Of a stretch of 64,000 nt of DNA, positions 33,643 through 42,874 are shown piece by piece (the first letter of the stretch is position 1; each line of letters opens with the position of its first letter). The translations under genes were made by a program, and so were the position numbers. The notes under the pieces are model-generated. The model did not search any database and was not told the origin of the DNA. It saw nothing but the letters and a program-made list of their open reading frames with translations. Origin of the DNA: Promineifilum sp. (lineage in GTDB: Bacteria; Chloroflexota; Anaerolineae; Promineifilales; Promineifilaceae); assembly GCA_020634335.1 (NCBI GenBank), contig JACKBY010000011.1:50273-114272 (forward strand), written 5' to 3'.

Positions 33643-34861
33643 GGTTGGTCACCATCTCCCGATAAAAACGCTCGAACGCGGCAATTTGCTGCGGCAAGGA
33701 GAAGCAGTTCTCGACTCGCTCCCGCCCGGCCACGCCCATCCGGTGGCGCAGTGCGGCATCACCGGCCAGCAAGGCCAGCTTGTCGGCCAGCGCCGCCGCG
33801 TCGCGCCGCGGCACGACGAAACCGGTACGGCCGTCGGCCACGTTCTCCGGCAATCCCCCGGCATCGGCGGCGACCACGGGCAGGGCCATGGCCTGGGCTT
33901 CAACCACGGCATTACAAAATCCCTCCGATACCGAGGCTTGCAAAAAAACGTCGGCCCACTTCATTTGCTCGATCACCGCCGGTTGCCCTTGGCGACCCAG
34001 AAAATGGACGCTGCTTTCGAGGCCCATCTCGTACCGGGCAAAAGCCAGCGACTCCAGATAGCTCCCCTCACCGATAATTCGATACTCAAACGGCACGTCG
34101 TTTCGGGCCAGCTCTCGCGCCGCACACAGCGCGTACTCATACCCTTTCACCCATTCCAGACGGCCGACGCTGAGGATGCGGAGCGCCCGCGCGTTGTCGC
34201 CTTCCATCTGACGGGTGAGGCCTCCGCCGGCAAACAATTCCTTGTCAATAGCGGGAGGAATGAGCGCATGTGGTTTGTCGGGCGGGCAGCCCCGCTCGAC
34301 GGCTGTTTGCCACAAGGCTAGCCCCAGGACGTGGACGGCATCAACCGCCGCCCACAATTGCGCGTAATGGTCGGGGTTCTCCAACCCGGCGTAATTCAGG
34401 TCGTAGCCGCGAAAACTGACACCCAGGGCGCAATCCAGGGCTTCCTTCAGATAGGTCTGTTCCACCGCCAGCGCGCCAAACTCAAAGTGCAGGATGTCCG
34501 GCCCCAGCGCAATGAGCGTCGCGTCCATATAAAATCGTTTGAACGCGCCCCATCCGAAACGTGGCCGGACAGCGCGCCAATAGCGGGCAACCGCCCGCGG
34601 CGCGCGCGCCACAGTCATTAACAAGACGGGCAGCCACAGCAACACGGCGGCCCAACGCGGCTCGTGGCGCCACTGGGCGTGAACGCGCTTGCGCAACTCC
34701 GAACGACCCGCCAGTGACGGCATTCTGTCCCACTCCTCCAGAGCTATTTGGTGGCAAACGATGTGGACATCCCAACCGGCATCGACCAGACCAACAAATT
34801 TGCTGGCGATGAAAGTCTCCGACAGACGCGGAAAACGGGGGACGATCAGGACGAGTCTCAT
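33632..34861 (-). CDS. Glycosyltransferase family 4, WcaL-like
   Basis: GT-B enzyme of about 409 residues beginning MRLVLIVPRFPRLSETFIAS, the opening seen in WcaL/AmsK-type colanic acid and amylovoran transferases. EX7E is in SEGFCNAVVEAQAM, and VGRLEWVKGYEYALCA starts the C-terminal half. It shares KGYEYAL, SEG..NAV and RDA.A.AD/EAL blocks with the next gene, so the pair looks like an old tandem duplication. A GTG three bases upstream of the ATG is an alternative start. Confidence 0.9.
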   Translation of the reverse strand: MRLVLIVPRFPRLSETFIASKFVGLVDAGWDVHIVCHQIALEEWDRMPSLAGRSELRKRVHAQWRHEPRWAAVLLWLPVLLMTVARAPRAVARYWRAVRPRFGWGAFKRFYMDATLIALGPDILHFEFGALAVEQTYLKEALDCALGVSFRGYDLNYAGLENPDHYAQLWAAVDAVHVLGLALWQTAVERGCPPDKPHALIPPAIDKELFAGGGLTRQMEGDNARALRILSVGRLEWVKGYEYALCAARELARNDVPFEYRIIGEGSYLESLAFARYEMGLESSVHFLGRQGQPAVIEQMKWADVFLQASVSEGFCNAVVEAQAMALPVVAADAGGLPENVADGRTGFVVPRRDAAALADKLALLAGDAALRHRMGVAGRERVENCFSLPQQIAAFERFYREMVTNRAY

Positions 34862-34864
34862 CAC

Positions 34865-36076
34865 TCAGGCCACGCTCCGAAACAACGCGACGAACGCATC
34901 GGCCTGCTTGCTCAGGCGGAAGTCGGCCAACACACGGGCACGGCCGGCCGCACCCATGCGGCGGCGCAGTTCGCGGTTTCGCCACAAATCCAGCAACGCT
35001 TCGGCCATCGCCGTCGCGTCGCGCGACGGCACGACGAAACCTTCCACGCCGTCGTCCACAGCCTCGGTCATCCCGCCGACGGCGGTGGTCACCACCGGCA
35101 AGCCACAGGCCATCCCCTCCAGTACGGCGTTGGAAATGCCTTCGCTGAGGCTGGACAGCAGGAACACATCCGCCGCCTGTAGTTGGGCTACCACCGCAGT
35201 TGGGGATAACCGGCCGTGCAAAAACACATGGTCGTCCAACGCCAGATCGCGAATCGTGTAGAGCAACCGCTGAAATTCGGGGCCACTGCCGATCATGTCG
35301 AAGCGAACAGGCACGCCGTGGTCGACCAACTGCCGGACGGCAACGAGCGCATACTCGTAGCCTTTGCGCCAGATGATCGATCCGGTGCTGACAAGCCGGA
35401 ACACACCGGCATCCTCATCCTGTCGGGCGGCCGGGCGAAACACGTCGGGATCGACGGCCGGGCGAATGATCACCGCCTTGGCCGGGTCCAGTCCGTACTG
35501 CATTGCCTCGTCGCGAATGGCCGCGGAGACGCAATGGACGGCGGCGGCCTTGCGGAACGTCGGCTCGAGTCCCTCGCGCAGCCATGATCGCTTGGGATCA
35601 TGGGGGCCGATGTTGATCTGTGCTCCCCGACAGCTAATCACTGATGGCATCCCGTCCATCAACGAGTGATATAAAATGGCCGCCGCGTTCCACGGGAAGT
35701 AGACAATGTCCCAATCGCGGTTGACGAAAGGCAGCAGACGGGAGAAACGCGCGATGAAGCTGGTGGTTGATTCTCGCTCGCGCTCCAGGCGAAAGACGCG
35801 TCGCGTCTCCGGCAAAGAGCGCAAGGACGCCGCGGCCAACTGCCCTCCGGTTCGCGCCAGTCGCCCCACCGCAGAACCATCCCAACCCGGAGCCATCAAA
35901 AAGTCAATATTGGCCAGTTGACGCCATTCGGCCGTGGGCCGCGCAGCAACCACAATCGACACAGGCACGCCGCGCGCGGCCAGGCCCCGTATCAGGCGGG
36001 CCAGAAACGTCTCCGGCGGCCACTTGACCCCGACGATGAGCACCCGCGGAGAAGAAAAGGACGCAGACACGGTCAT
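34865..36076 (-). CDS. Glycosyltransferase family 4, WcaL-like
   Basis: GT-B enzyme of 403 residues. EX7E is in SEGISNAVLEGMACG; VSTGSIIWRKGYEYAL begins the donor half. The N-terminal half has SPRVLIVGVKWPPETFLARL. The closest relative in the window is the gene at 33632-34861. Its start overlaps the stop of the AsnB-like gene (ATGA), indicating coupled translation. Confidence 0.9.
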   Translation of the reverse strand: MTVSASFSSPRVLIVGVKWPPETFLARLIRGLAARGVPVSIVVAARPTAEWRQLANIDFLMAPGWDGSAVGRLARTGGQLAAASLRSLPETRRVFRLERERESTTSFIARFSRLLPFVNRDWDIVYFPWNAAAILYHSLMDGMPSVISCRGAQINIGPHDPKRSWLREGLEPTFRKAAAVHCVSAAIRDEAMQYGLDPAKAVIIRPAVDPDVFRPAARQDEDAGVFRLVSTGSIIWRKGYEYALVAVRQLVDHGVPVRFDMIGSGPEFQRLLYTIRDLALDDHVFLHGRLSPTAVVAQLQAADVFLLSSLSEGISNAVLEGMACGLPVVTTAVGGMTEAVDDGVEGFVVPSRDATAMAEALLDLWRNRELRRRMGAAGRARVLADFRLSKQADAFVALFRSVA

Positions 36077-37929
36077 GCCCTTGCCCTCCCTGATTCCAGC
36101 AGCTCCAGCCAGGCCGAGAACGTCAGCAGCATGGAGACGGTGTAAGCGCGCTTGTCCTTATGAGGATCGCGGGCAAACATCTCCAGCAACTCCGCGACGG
36201 CTCGCGGCGATACGAATTCGTGCAATGACAAGCCGGGGCGAAGCAGCCATTGCGCCAACCCCTCGCGGCCGGGTGCGCCGGCAAACTGCACTTCCCAATT
36301 ACGCTCGATGACCGGCTGCCGGCTCGCAACGCGCCGAGCCTTGCGAACGGCACGAAGCGCTACGTCAGCCAGCGTGTCGCCCTGATCGCGAAACAGGTCG
36401 CGGCCGGTCGCTTGCCAGGGCACGCCGGCCAGATCGGGCGCATAGCGTTTGAGATAATCGATTTGCAAGCGCCGCCCGCCCACAAAAGCCGTCGGCACGG
36501 TGCAGAAGAAATCCACCAGCCGCGCATCATAGAACGGCAGGCGCGGGAAGGCCGCAGCCTGGAAGGCGCGCAACGAGGTAGTCGTCCAGCGCGCGCTCCA
36601 CTGCTCCGTCTTGAGCATCTTGATACGGAAATCCGCGTCGTCGGCCGCGCCGGCGCGCTCCAGTTCGTCGCCCACAACACCTTGCAGCAGGTCGTGGGGA
36701 TCGGCCGCCAGACGCGGCCGGCAAAGCTGCTCCAGCAACCAGCGGCTGCCCAACTTGCGAAACTTCATCAATGCCAACTCTGCCGGGCCGCCGCTGGGCA
36801 CATGCGTCGCGTCCACCCCTATGTCATCGAGAAAAACGTCACCCCAATGGGCGGCAATCAGGTAATCGGCGTGGGAGTCGATCTCTCCGGCCACGGCGGC
36901 CTGCCGCGCCTGGGTCACGTCCTGGAAGCCTTCGAGCGCTGCTACGATGTGGGGTAATCGCGCAAACAAATAAGGCCCGATGATGAACCTGTCGAAGGAG
37001 AGACCGCGCGCGCCGGCCACTGCGCCGGCGAGGCGCGTTTCCACGGAGTCGTCTCCATAACCGTAGGAGTAAGCCCAAAGGCGCTCGATTGTTGGGCTAC
37101 CCGCGGCCACTGCGGCTACGGTCGAGCGGGAATCCAGCCCGCCGGAGATGGGGAGAGCAACGCGGCCGTCGGCCATCAGGTCGGTCATGACCGTCGAGAA
37201 AAGGGCCGCAAATTCGTCGACCGTCTCATCGTAGGAACGTGCCATGTCCGGCGCGTGTCGCCAGCGCCAATAACGTTCCTCGGACAGCAGGCGGCCGCGC
37301 CCGTCGAAGCGGTAATGGGTTGCCGGGCGCAAAATGCGCACCCCAACCAGATGCGTGCGGTCGGCGGCGAAAAAGCCGAAGCCGAAGAAGCTGGTCAGCC
37401 CTTCCCAATCCAGCGTGGCGCGGCCGGTGGCGGCGGCCACGGCGGGCATATAGGTACCCAGTGCCGTGCGCCTGCCGTCCGTCGCCAGGTAGGCGTGGAG
37501 CGTGGCGTGGCGATTGGTCCAGACGTGCCATTCACCGGTCCTCTTTTCGTGCGCCAGGAGCAAAAAGTGACCGTTCAGCGTCACGTTGCGACCGTCGAGA
37601 AAGGCCTTCACGCTTTCGTTCGCATCCGGCGTTCCATACAGCTCGCCTCCCAACCAGGCCGCCCAGCGCGGCGTCTCCACCTGCGCCAGGGGCATTCCGC
37701 GCCAGCCGTCTGTGGGCAAGGTATGGCGCAACTGCCAGTCCATGCCGTGCCGTTCGGAGCGCCACGGCGCGGACGGCAGGCGCGTGGGCAGGCCGGTCGA
37801 TTCAACCGCAAAGGTGAGCAGCCAATCACCCACGACGCGTGTCGCGGCCGGGGCGTTCCCGACTCGTTCGATCTCGTCAAACGAGATATCGGGGGGCGTT
37901 AATGCGGTGGACTCCTCGTTGTTCTTCAT
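36073..37929 (-). CDS. Asparagine synthetase-like amidotransferase lacking the glutaminase Cys
   Basis: A 618-residue protein whose second half has the AsnB ATP pyrophosphatase motif LPISGGLDSRST (about 260-271) and downstream helices (FFGFGFF, RLPFYDARLVDFF). The N-terminus starts MKNNEEST and has no Cys2, so it cannot hydrolyse glutamine in the usual way, although remnants of the glutaminase fold (GHFLLLAHEKRTGEWHVWTN) remain. It may use free ammonia or another amine, or take ammonia from the full AsnB encoded nearby. In glycan loci such proteins are thought to amidate uronic acids; here this is inference. Confidence 0.85.
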   Translation of the reverse strand: MKNNEESTALTPPDISFDEIERVGNAPAATRVVGDWLLTFAVESTGLPTRLPSAPWRSERHGMDWQLRHTLPTDGWRGMPLAQVETPRWAAWLGGELYGTPDANESVKAFLDGRNVTLNGHFLLLAHEKRTGEWHVWTNRHATLHAYLATDGRRTALGTYMPAVAAATGRATLDWEGLTSFFGFGFFAADRTHLVGVRILRPATHYRFDGRGRLLSEERYWRWRHAPDMARSYDETVDEFAALFSTVMTDLMADGRVALPISGGLDSRSTVAAVAAGSPTIERLWAYSYGYGDDSVETRLAGAVAGARGLSFDRFIIGPYLFARLPHIVAALEGFQDVTQARQAAVAGEIDSHADYLIAAHWGDVFLDDIGVDATHVPSGGPAELALMKFRKLGSRWLLEQLCRPRLAADPHDLLQGVVGDELERAGAADDADFRIKMLKTEQWSARWTTTSLRAFQAAAFPRLPFYDARLVDFFCTVPTAFVGGRRLQIDYLKRYAPDLAGVPWQATGRDLFRDQGDTLADVALRAVRKARRVASRQPVIERNWEVQFAGAPGREGLAQWLLRPGLSLHEFVSPRAVAELLEMFARDPHKDKRAYTVSMLLTFSAWLELLESGRARA

Positions 37930-37950
37930 CGGCTGCTCAGGGAGAGTATT

Positions 37951-39186
37951 TCACGGACGCTTGTCCGCCAATCCGGCCAGTTGCGACACGGCCTCGTGGT
38001 TGTCGGGTTCCAGTTCGAGAACGTGCTCAAAAACGGGTATAGCCTGGTTGCCCTGTCCGGTTTCCACAAGATAGCGCCCCGATTGGAGCCAGATGGCCGC
38101 GTCATCGGGTCGCAAGTCCATCGCCGCCTGGAACGCCTCCATTGCCACGCGGGTGTGGCCGACGGCGACGGAGGCCCCGGCCAGGCCCATCCAGTAGCCC
38201 ACGTCGTCGGGCCGGATGGTCACCGCCTCCTGGAAATATTCCTCGGCATCGTGGAGACGACCGGCGGCAACGGCCGTTTCGGCCCGTTTGGCCCACACCT
38301 GGGCGTCATAGGGCCACCGCTGCAACGCGCGAACGTACCAGCTCTCCGCCGTATCCAGATCACTCTCTTGCCGATAGGACTCGGCCATGGCCAGGTAGTA
38401 AACGCGCTCATTCGGGTAGATCATCAGGCCACGATTGAGAACGTCGCGAGCCATCGTCGGGTTGTCGGTGGCCAGATACGCCAGACTGAGCGAATGGAAA
38501 ACACCGGCTTCCGGCGTCGAGTCCAGGGCCATCACGCGTTCGTGGGCCAGGATGGAGTCATCGTAGCGCCCCTCGGTAAACAAGGCCTGGCCCAGTTGCT
38601 GCCAGGCGGCCACCAGGTTGGGGTTGATCGAGGCGGCCATCTGGAAATCGGCCAGCGCGTCATCTCGCCGGCCCTCTTCATCGGCCACGTAGCCGCGGTT
38701 CAACCAGTACACGGCCGACAACCGCGTGCCACGGCAGGCCTCGCGCGCGCGTGCCTGCCGTCCCTGATTCCAGTAGAGCAAGCACAATTCAAACTGCGCC
38801 AGATAGCCGGAGGACGCATCGTTCAACCCCTGGTTCAACCATGCTTCAGCCGTCGTCATTTGTCCAGTGCTGCGGGCCAATTCGCTCATGGCCCGCGCCT
38901 GGAAACCCGTGACGGGCTTGCGGCTCGCAACGATTTCGGTCGCCGCTGCCGGGGCTACGGGCGCGCCCGCGGCCGCTCGCATGGCCGACTTTAACAGCGT
39001 AGGGTTCACCACCAGGTCATCTGTAATACTTCGCGACGAGACGGCGCGCAGACCGACGACGACCAAACCAAGGAGCAGTGCCAACTGCGTCAGGCGGTTG
39101 ACACGCGACGTGGTGGATGATGGCTTGAGATTAAGCACCTCATCCGGCCGCGGTTTATCCAGAGTTCTGTAGTTGCTGCGACTCAT
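37951..39186 (-). CDS. Membrane-anchored TPR protein
   Basis: 411 residues. One hydrophobic segment (about 32-50) near the N-terminus is followed by an extracytoplasmic array of roughly eight tetratricopeptide repeats (about 110-400), with typical ALADFQMAASINPNLVAAW and AEEYFQEAVTIRPDD units. Probably a scaffold for assembly proteins of the locus. No enzymatic motif is seen. It lies between the two AsnB-like genes, 154 bp downstream of asnB across a spacer with a CACCCGG/CCGGGTG hairpin (39215-39232). Confidence 0.85.
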   Translation of the reverse strand: MSRSNYRTLDKPRPDEVLNLKPSSTTSRVNRLTQLALLLGLVVVGLRAVSSRSITDDLVVNPTLLKSAMRAAAGAPVAPAAATEIVASRKPVTGFQARAMSELARSTGQMTTAEAWLNQGLNDASSGYLAQFELCLLYWNQGRQARAREACRGTRLSAVYWLNRGYVADEEGRRDDALADFQMAASINPNLVAAWQQLGQALFTEGRYDDSILAHERVMALDSTPEAGVFHSLSLAYLATDNPTMARDVLNRGLMIYPNERVYYLAMAESYRQESDLDTAESWYVRALQRWPYDAQVWAKRAETAVAAGRLHDAEEYFQEAVTIRPDDVGYWMGLAGASVAVGHTRVAMEAFQAAMDLRPDDAAIWLQSGRYLVETGQGNQAIPVFEHVLELEPDNHEAVSQLAGLADKRP

Positions 39187-39340
39187 CGTCTCTTGCTCAT
39201 CTTCGACGTGCGTTCACCCGGACAGCCGGGTGCCGGCATGGCTCAAAGCCGCCCACTCCCGGCCCGCTTGCAGATCGGGGAACCAATATGAACTTCATTA
39301 TTATTGTCCATGACGATATTCATACCTGATTCCATCCCAT

Positions 39341-41206
39341 TCAGACGGGTAGCATGTAGGGCACGGGCCGGAAGTGATGGTCGTGCCACAAGGCCAGACT
39401 CAGCAGCGACCACAGGCTGCGGCTCAGGTCGGCCTGGCCGCTCAGGTGCTTGGCCCACAGGCTATCCAGCGCTGCCCGATCAATCTCCAGTCCCAGCCAT
39501 TCCCGGCGCGACAAGACCTTTTCCCCGAACACGTCGCGCAGCGGCCCGCGCAACCAATCAGCCATCGGGACGGCGAAGCCCCGTTTGGCCCGTGTCTGGT
39601 GGGAAATGTGGCGCGACAAGGCCCAGCGCAGCGGTAATTTACCCGTGGTCGTCGCCAGATCGAGGCAGGAACGCCAATCGACCCGCGCGGCCACATCGAT
39701 CACCTCGCGATCCAGCAGCGGAACGCGCACCTCCAGCGACTGATGCATGGCAGCACGATCGACCTTCAGCAATACCATCGTCAGGTGACCCACAAACTCA
39801 TTCCAGCGCAGCCAGTCGGCCGTCTCGTCCACGTCCCAGCCCTCATAGTTGAAAAGGTCAAAGGAGCGCGGCCACGGCGGCAACGAGGGAAAAAGGCCGG
39901 CCAGCGACCCCTCGGACACCCGCATGTGCTTTTGCCGGTACCAATGACCGATGGACGGCCAGCGCAAGTTCTCATGCCCATTCCCCCGGCCGGTGAAGCG
40001 TCGCGTAGCCCACTGGGCGCTCCGCTGCCAGTGGGAATGACGAAAAGCGGTCGAGACACTGAGAACTGATCCGAATCGCTCCGGGTAGCCCCAGAATAAT
40101 TCATCCCCACCATCGCCGCTGAGCATGACGGTCATGTCGTGGCGGGCCAACTGCGATACGAGCAGCGTAGGGAACATCGAGAAGTCGGCGAACGGTTCGC
40201 CGCACGCCTGCACGACGTCATCGAGCCAACTGAGGGCGTCATCCGGCGTGAATTGCGCCAGGATGTGGTCGACACCCAACTGCCGGGCATAGACGGCCGC
40301 ATCGGCTGATTCGTCGAGCGAGCTGCCGGCCGTGCCGATGGTGTACGCGCGCACGGGCCGGCCGGCCGCGGCGCGCATCTTGGCGACCACCAGCGGGGAA
40401 TCGATGCCGCCGGACAGGAACGCTCCCAGCGGCACGTCGCTGACCATTTGCCGGCGCACGGCCGCGGCGACGGCCGCGTCGACGGCCTCATACGCCTCGT
40501 GACCGCTCAGGTCCGGCTGGGTTCGCGTCGGAAAGGCGTAGTAGACGCCACGCTCGATGCGTCCTTCATCATTCACTCGTAGCCAAGATCCCGGTTCCAG
40601 CATATAAGTTTGCTTCAGAACGGCGTAGGGGGCGGGAATGTAGCCGAGTCTCAGGTAGAGGCCCAGTCCGTCGGGCGAAACGGGCAAACCGTCGCGCCAG
40701 GGGTGAGTCAGAATCTGATCGTACTGCGAGGCGAAGAAGAGGCCGTGCTCACCCAGCAGGTAGTAAAGCGGTTTGATGCCGGCATGGTCGCGGGCCAGCA
40801 AGAGGCTGCGCTCGCGGCTATCATAGAAGCCCAGGGCGAACATGCCGTTGAAACGGTTGAGCGCCTTCTGGCCCCACTGAATGAGCGCCCGCAGGACCAC
40901 TTCCGTGTCGCCGCTGGTGCGGAATTGGACACCCTGCTGTTCAAGCTCGGCGCGCAGTTCGCGGAAGTTGTAGACCTCCCCGTTAAAGACCAGCGCAAAG
41001 CGGTCGTCAACCACCATGGGCTGGTTGGCGGCCGGAGAAAGATCGAGAATGGCAAGCCGTCGGAATCCCAGCCGGCAGGGGCCATCAGCCCACGATCCGC
41101 GATCGTCCGGCCCGCGCCGGGACATCAGATCGATCAAACTCTCGAACTGGGAAGCTGTCTCGCCATCACCGGCTCCAAATTGAAGTTCGCCGCAAATGCC
41201 ACACAT
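39341..41206 (-). CDS. asnB: Asparagine synthetase (glutamine-hydrolysing) family
   Basis: Complete two-domain enzyme of 621 residues. MCGICGELQF places the catalytic Cys at position 2; SRRGPDDRG and FNGEVYNFRELRAEL complete the glutaminase domain. The synthetase domain has LSGGIDSPLV (PP-loop), followed by the typical HDMTVMLSGDGGDELFWGY. In a polysaccharide locus the amide acceptor may be a sugar acid or an amino-acid decoration instead of aspartate. The ATG is fixed by the need for Cys2. Confidence 0.92.
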   Translation of the reverse strand: MCGICGELQFGAGDGETASQFESLIDLMSRRGPDDRGSWADGPCRLGFRRLAILDLSPAANQPMVVDDRFALVFNGEVYNFRELRAELEQQGVQFRTSGDTEVVLRALIQWGQKALNRFNGMFALGFYDSRERSLLLARDHAGIKPLYYLLGEHGLFFASQYDQILTHPWRDGLPVSPDGLGLYLRLGYIPAPYAVLKQTYMLEPGSWLRVNDEGRIERGVYYAFPTRTQPDLSGHEAYEAVDAAVAAAVRRQMVSDVPLGAFLSGGIDSPLVVAKMRAAAGRPVRAYTIGTAGSSLDESADAAVYARQLGVDHILAQFTPDDALSWLDDVVQACGEPFADFSMFPTLLVSQLARHDMTVMLSGDGGDELFWGYPERFGSVLSVSTAFRHSHWQRSAQWATRRFTGRGNGHENLRWPSIGHWYRQKHMRVSEGSLAGLFPSLPPWPRSFDLFNYEGWDVDETADWLRWNEFVGHLTMVLLKVDRAAMHQSLEVRVPLLDREVIDVAARVDWRSCLDLATTTGKLPLRWALSRHISHQTRAKRGFAVPMADWLRGPLRDVFGEKVLSRREWLGLEIDRAALDSLWAKHLSGQADLSRSLWSLLSLALWHDHHFRPVPYMLPV

Positions 41207-41230
41207 GTTCGTTGCTTGCCTCGTCGTGGG

Positions 41231-42874
41231 TCAGGGCTTGTGAATACCCTTCGGGAAAGTTGCCAATTGTTCCGGGGTCAGGGAAATGCTCCGGCGCACA
41301 AACACCCAATAAGAGCGATCCTGGTACCAGTCGTTGCGCACAGTGCCAACTTGCCGATAAGTCGATTGAAAACGCGGCATGGCGTAGAGCGCCTCGTGCA
41401 CGGCATAAAAGTCGGGCTGCGTCAATGAAAAAGCGGTGATCGCCACAACATCGGGGTCTGTGGCGAAGAAATAATCGTCGGACCACCCGTTTTCGGCGAT
41501 TGTCCGGTCGGTCAACGAATCGGGGTTGATGTCGATGGTTTGCAAACCGGAATAGTAGGGCGTCGCGCCCACGTCGCTCATGGCTAATACGGCATCGGGT
41601 GGCATTGTTTCCCGCAGCCAGTGTCCCAGCTCAACCGTGGAGGCCTGGGTGCTCGTCTGCAACTGGTTGCTGTCGAGCCGCAGCGAGGCCAGACTCGACA
41701 GGCTGAAGATCCCCAGCGCCGCACCAAGCAACAGAAACGCCAGGTCAGAGCGCCAATCACCCGCTTGCCCGCCGGCGCTTCGCAGTTCCGGCCCCAACAA
41801 ACTAAACGGAATCAGCATGATGCCGAGCAAGGGCGCATAATAGCGCATGCCGGGCATCCAATCGACAAAGTTTAAATAGACGGCGGCGTATACCAGGGCC
41901 AGGATGAGGGCCGTCCATTCTACCGGCCGGTGATGTTGTCGCCGGCGCGCGAGCAGCGCCCCCAGAACGGCCCCCAGCAGAATGGCGGCGTAATAGTAGC
42001 CCATCGGGGAGTAGTAATGAGTCTGGCGAACAAAGAACTGGCCCAGATTGGTGAGCAGGGGATCAACGAATGAAGCAGTCCCGCCCGCCGCTCCTTTCGA
42101 CAGGAAAGGAGTCGGCCAGACGGCGTCGAAATAGGCGACGCGCCACAGGTGATAGGTCAGCTGCATGATGGCAAAGGCCAGAACGGCCACGCCCGCGGCC
42201 CGCCCAACGTCTCCCCGCCGGGCCGGCGAGACGCGCCACTCGGCCACCACCAGGCAGACGACGATGACCGGCAGGGCCAACACGCCTTCCGGGCGAGTCA
42301 GCGCCGCCAACGCGCCGGCGGCGGCCAGCAACAGCGCACGTCCCGGCGTCGGCCGGGCCAGTAAATCGGCGGCGGCCCACAACGCGGCCAGCAGCAGGAA
42401 GGTGAACAACGCCGTCTCCATACCGGAAATGGCATAGAGTAGGGATGGCGCGGCCAGGGCCGACAGGCCAACCGGCACGGCAAGATGAATGCCCGTGCGA
42501 CCACATTTTTTCAGGAGCGCCCACAGGGCAACAATGGACAAAAGCCCCAGCAGACCGCCGAGAAACGCGCCTGTGGTCACGGGATCAAGTCCCAGGCGAA
42601 CTGCCCCCGCCAGCAACACGATCCAGAGAAAATTGCTATAGCCCTCCACCGGGCTGTCCGTCAGGTTGAAGCGCAAACCGTGTCCGCCGGCCAGATTGGC
42701 CGCGTAGCGGTAGGAAATGAACGAATCGTCGGGCACGAAGGGCATCATCTGCAGCGCCAGCAGGGCAAAAAGCGCCAGCGCGCCGGCCAACAGGGCGACA
42801 TCGGCCAGCGCCCGGCCGCGCAGCGCCACGCGCTCAGATGAGAATCCCAATGGGTGCGCCCGGTCCGGCATCAT
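41231..42874 (-). CDS. GT-C type membrane glycosyltransferase, AftB-like
   Basis: 547 residues with about ten spans. The first extracytoplasmic loop reads VPDDSFISYRYAANLAGGHG followed by PVEGYSNFLWIVLL, the pattern of mycobacterial AftB-like and related GT-C enzymes, with the Asp pair as candidate catalytic residues. The C-terminal domain of about 170 residues is soluble and outside (AMSDVGATPYYSG). It should use a polyprenyl-phosphate sugar donor. The start overlaps the Wzt stop (ATGA). Confidence 0.82.
   Translation of the reverse strand: MMPDRAHPLGFSSERVALRGRALADVALLAGALALFALLALQMMPFVPDDSFISYRYAANLAGGHGLRFNLTDSPVEGYSNFLWIVLLAGAVRLGLDPVTTGAFLGGLLGLLSIVALWALLKKCGRTGIHLAVPVGLSALAAPSLLYAISGMETALFTFLLLAALWAAADLLARPTPGRALLLAAAGALAALTRPEGVLALPVIVVCLVVAEWRVSPARRGDVGRAAGVAVLAFAIMQLTYHLWRVAYFDAVWPTPFLSKGAAGGTASFVDPLLTNLGQFFVRQTHYYSPMGYYYAAILLGAVLGALLARRRQHHRPVEWTALILALVYAAVYLNFVDWMPGMRYYAPLLGIMLIPFSLLGPELRSAGGQAGDWRSDLAFLLLGAALGIFSLSSLASLRLDSNQLQTSTQASTVELGHWLRETMPPDAVLAMSDVGATPYYSGLQTIDINPDSLTDRTIAENGWSDDYFFATDPDVVAITAFSLTQPDFYAVHEALYAMPRFQSTYRQVGTVRNDWYQDRSYWVFVRRSISLTPEQLATFPKGIHKP

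Noticed and set aside
39243..39458. 71-codon minus-strand open frame after asnB
   Set aside because: It overlaps the asnB end in another frame and has no ribosome site or homology that I recognise.
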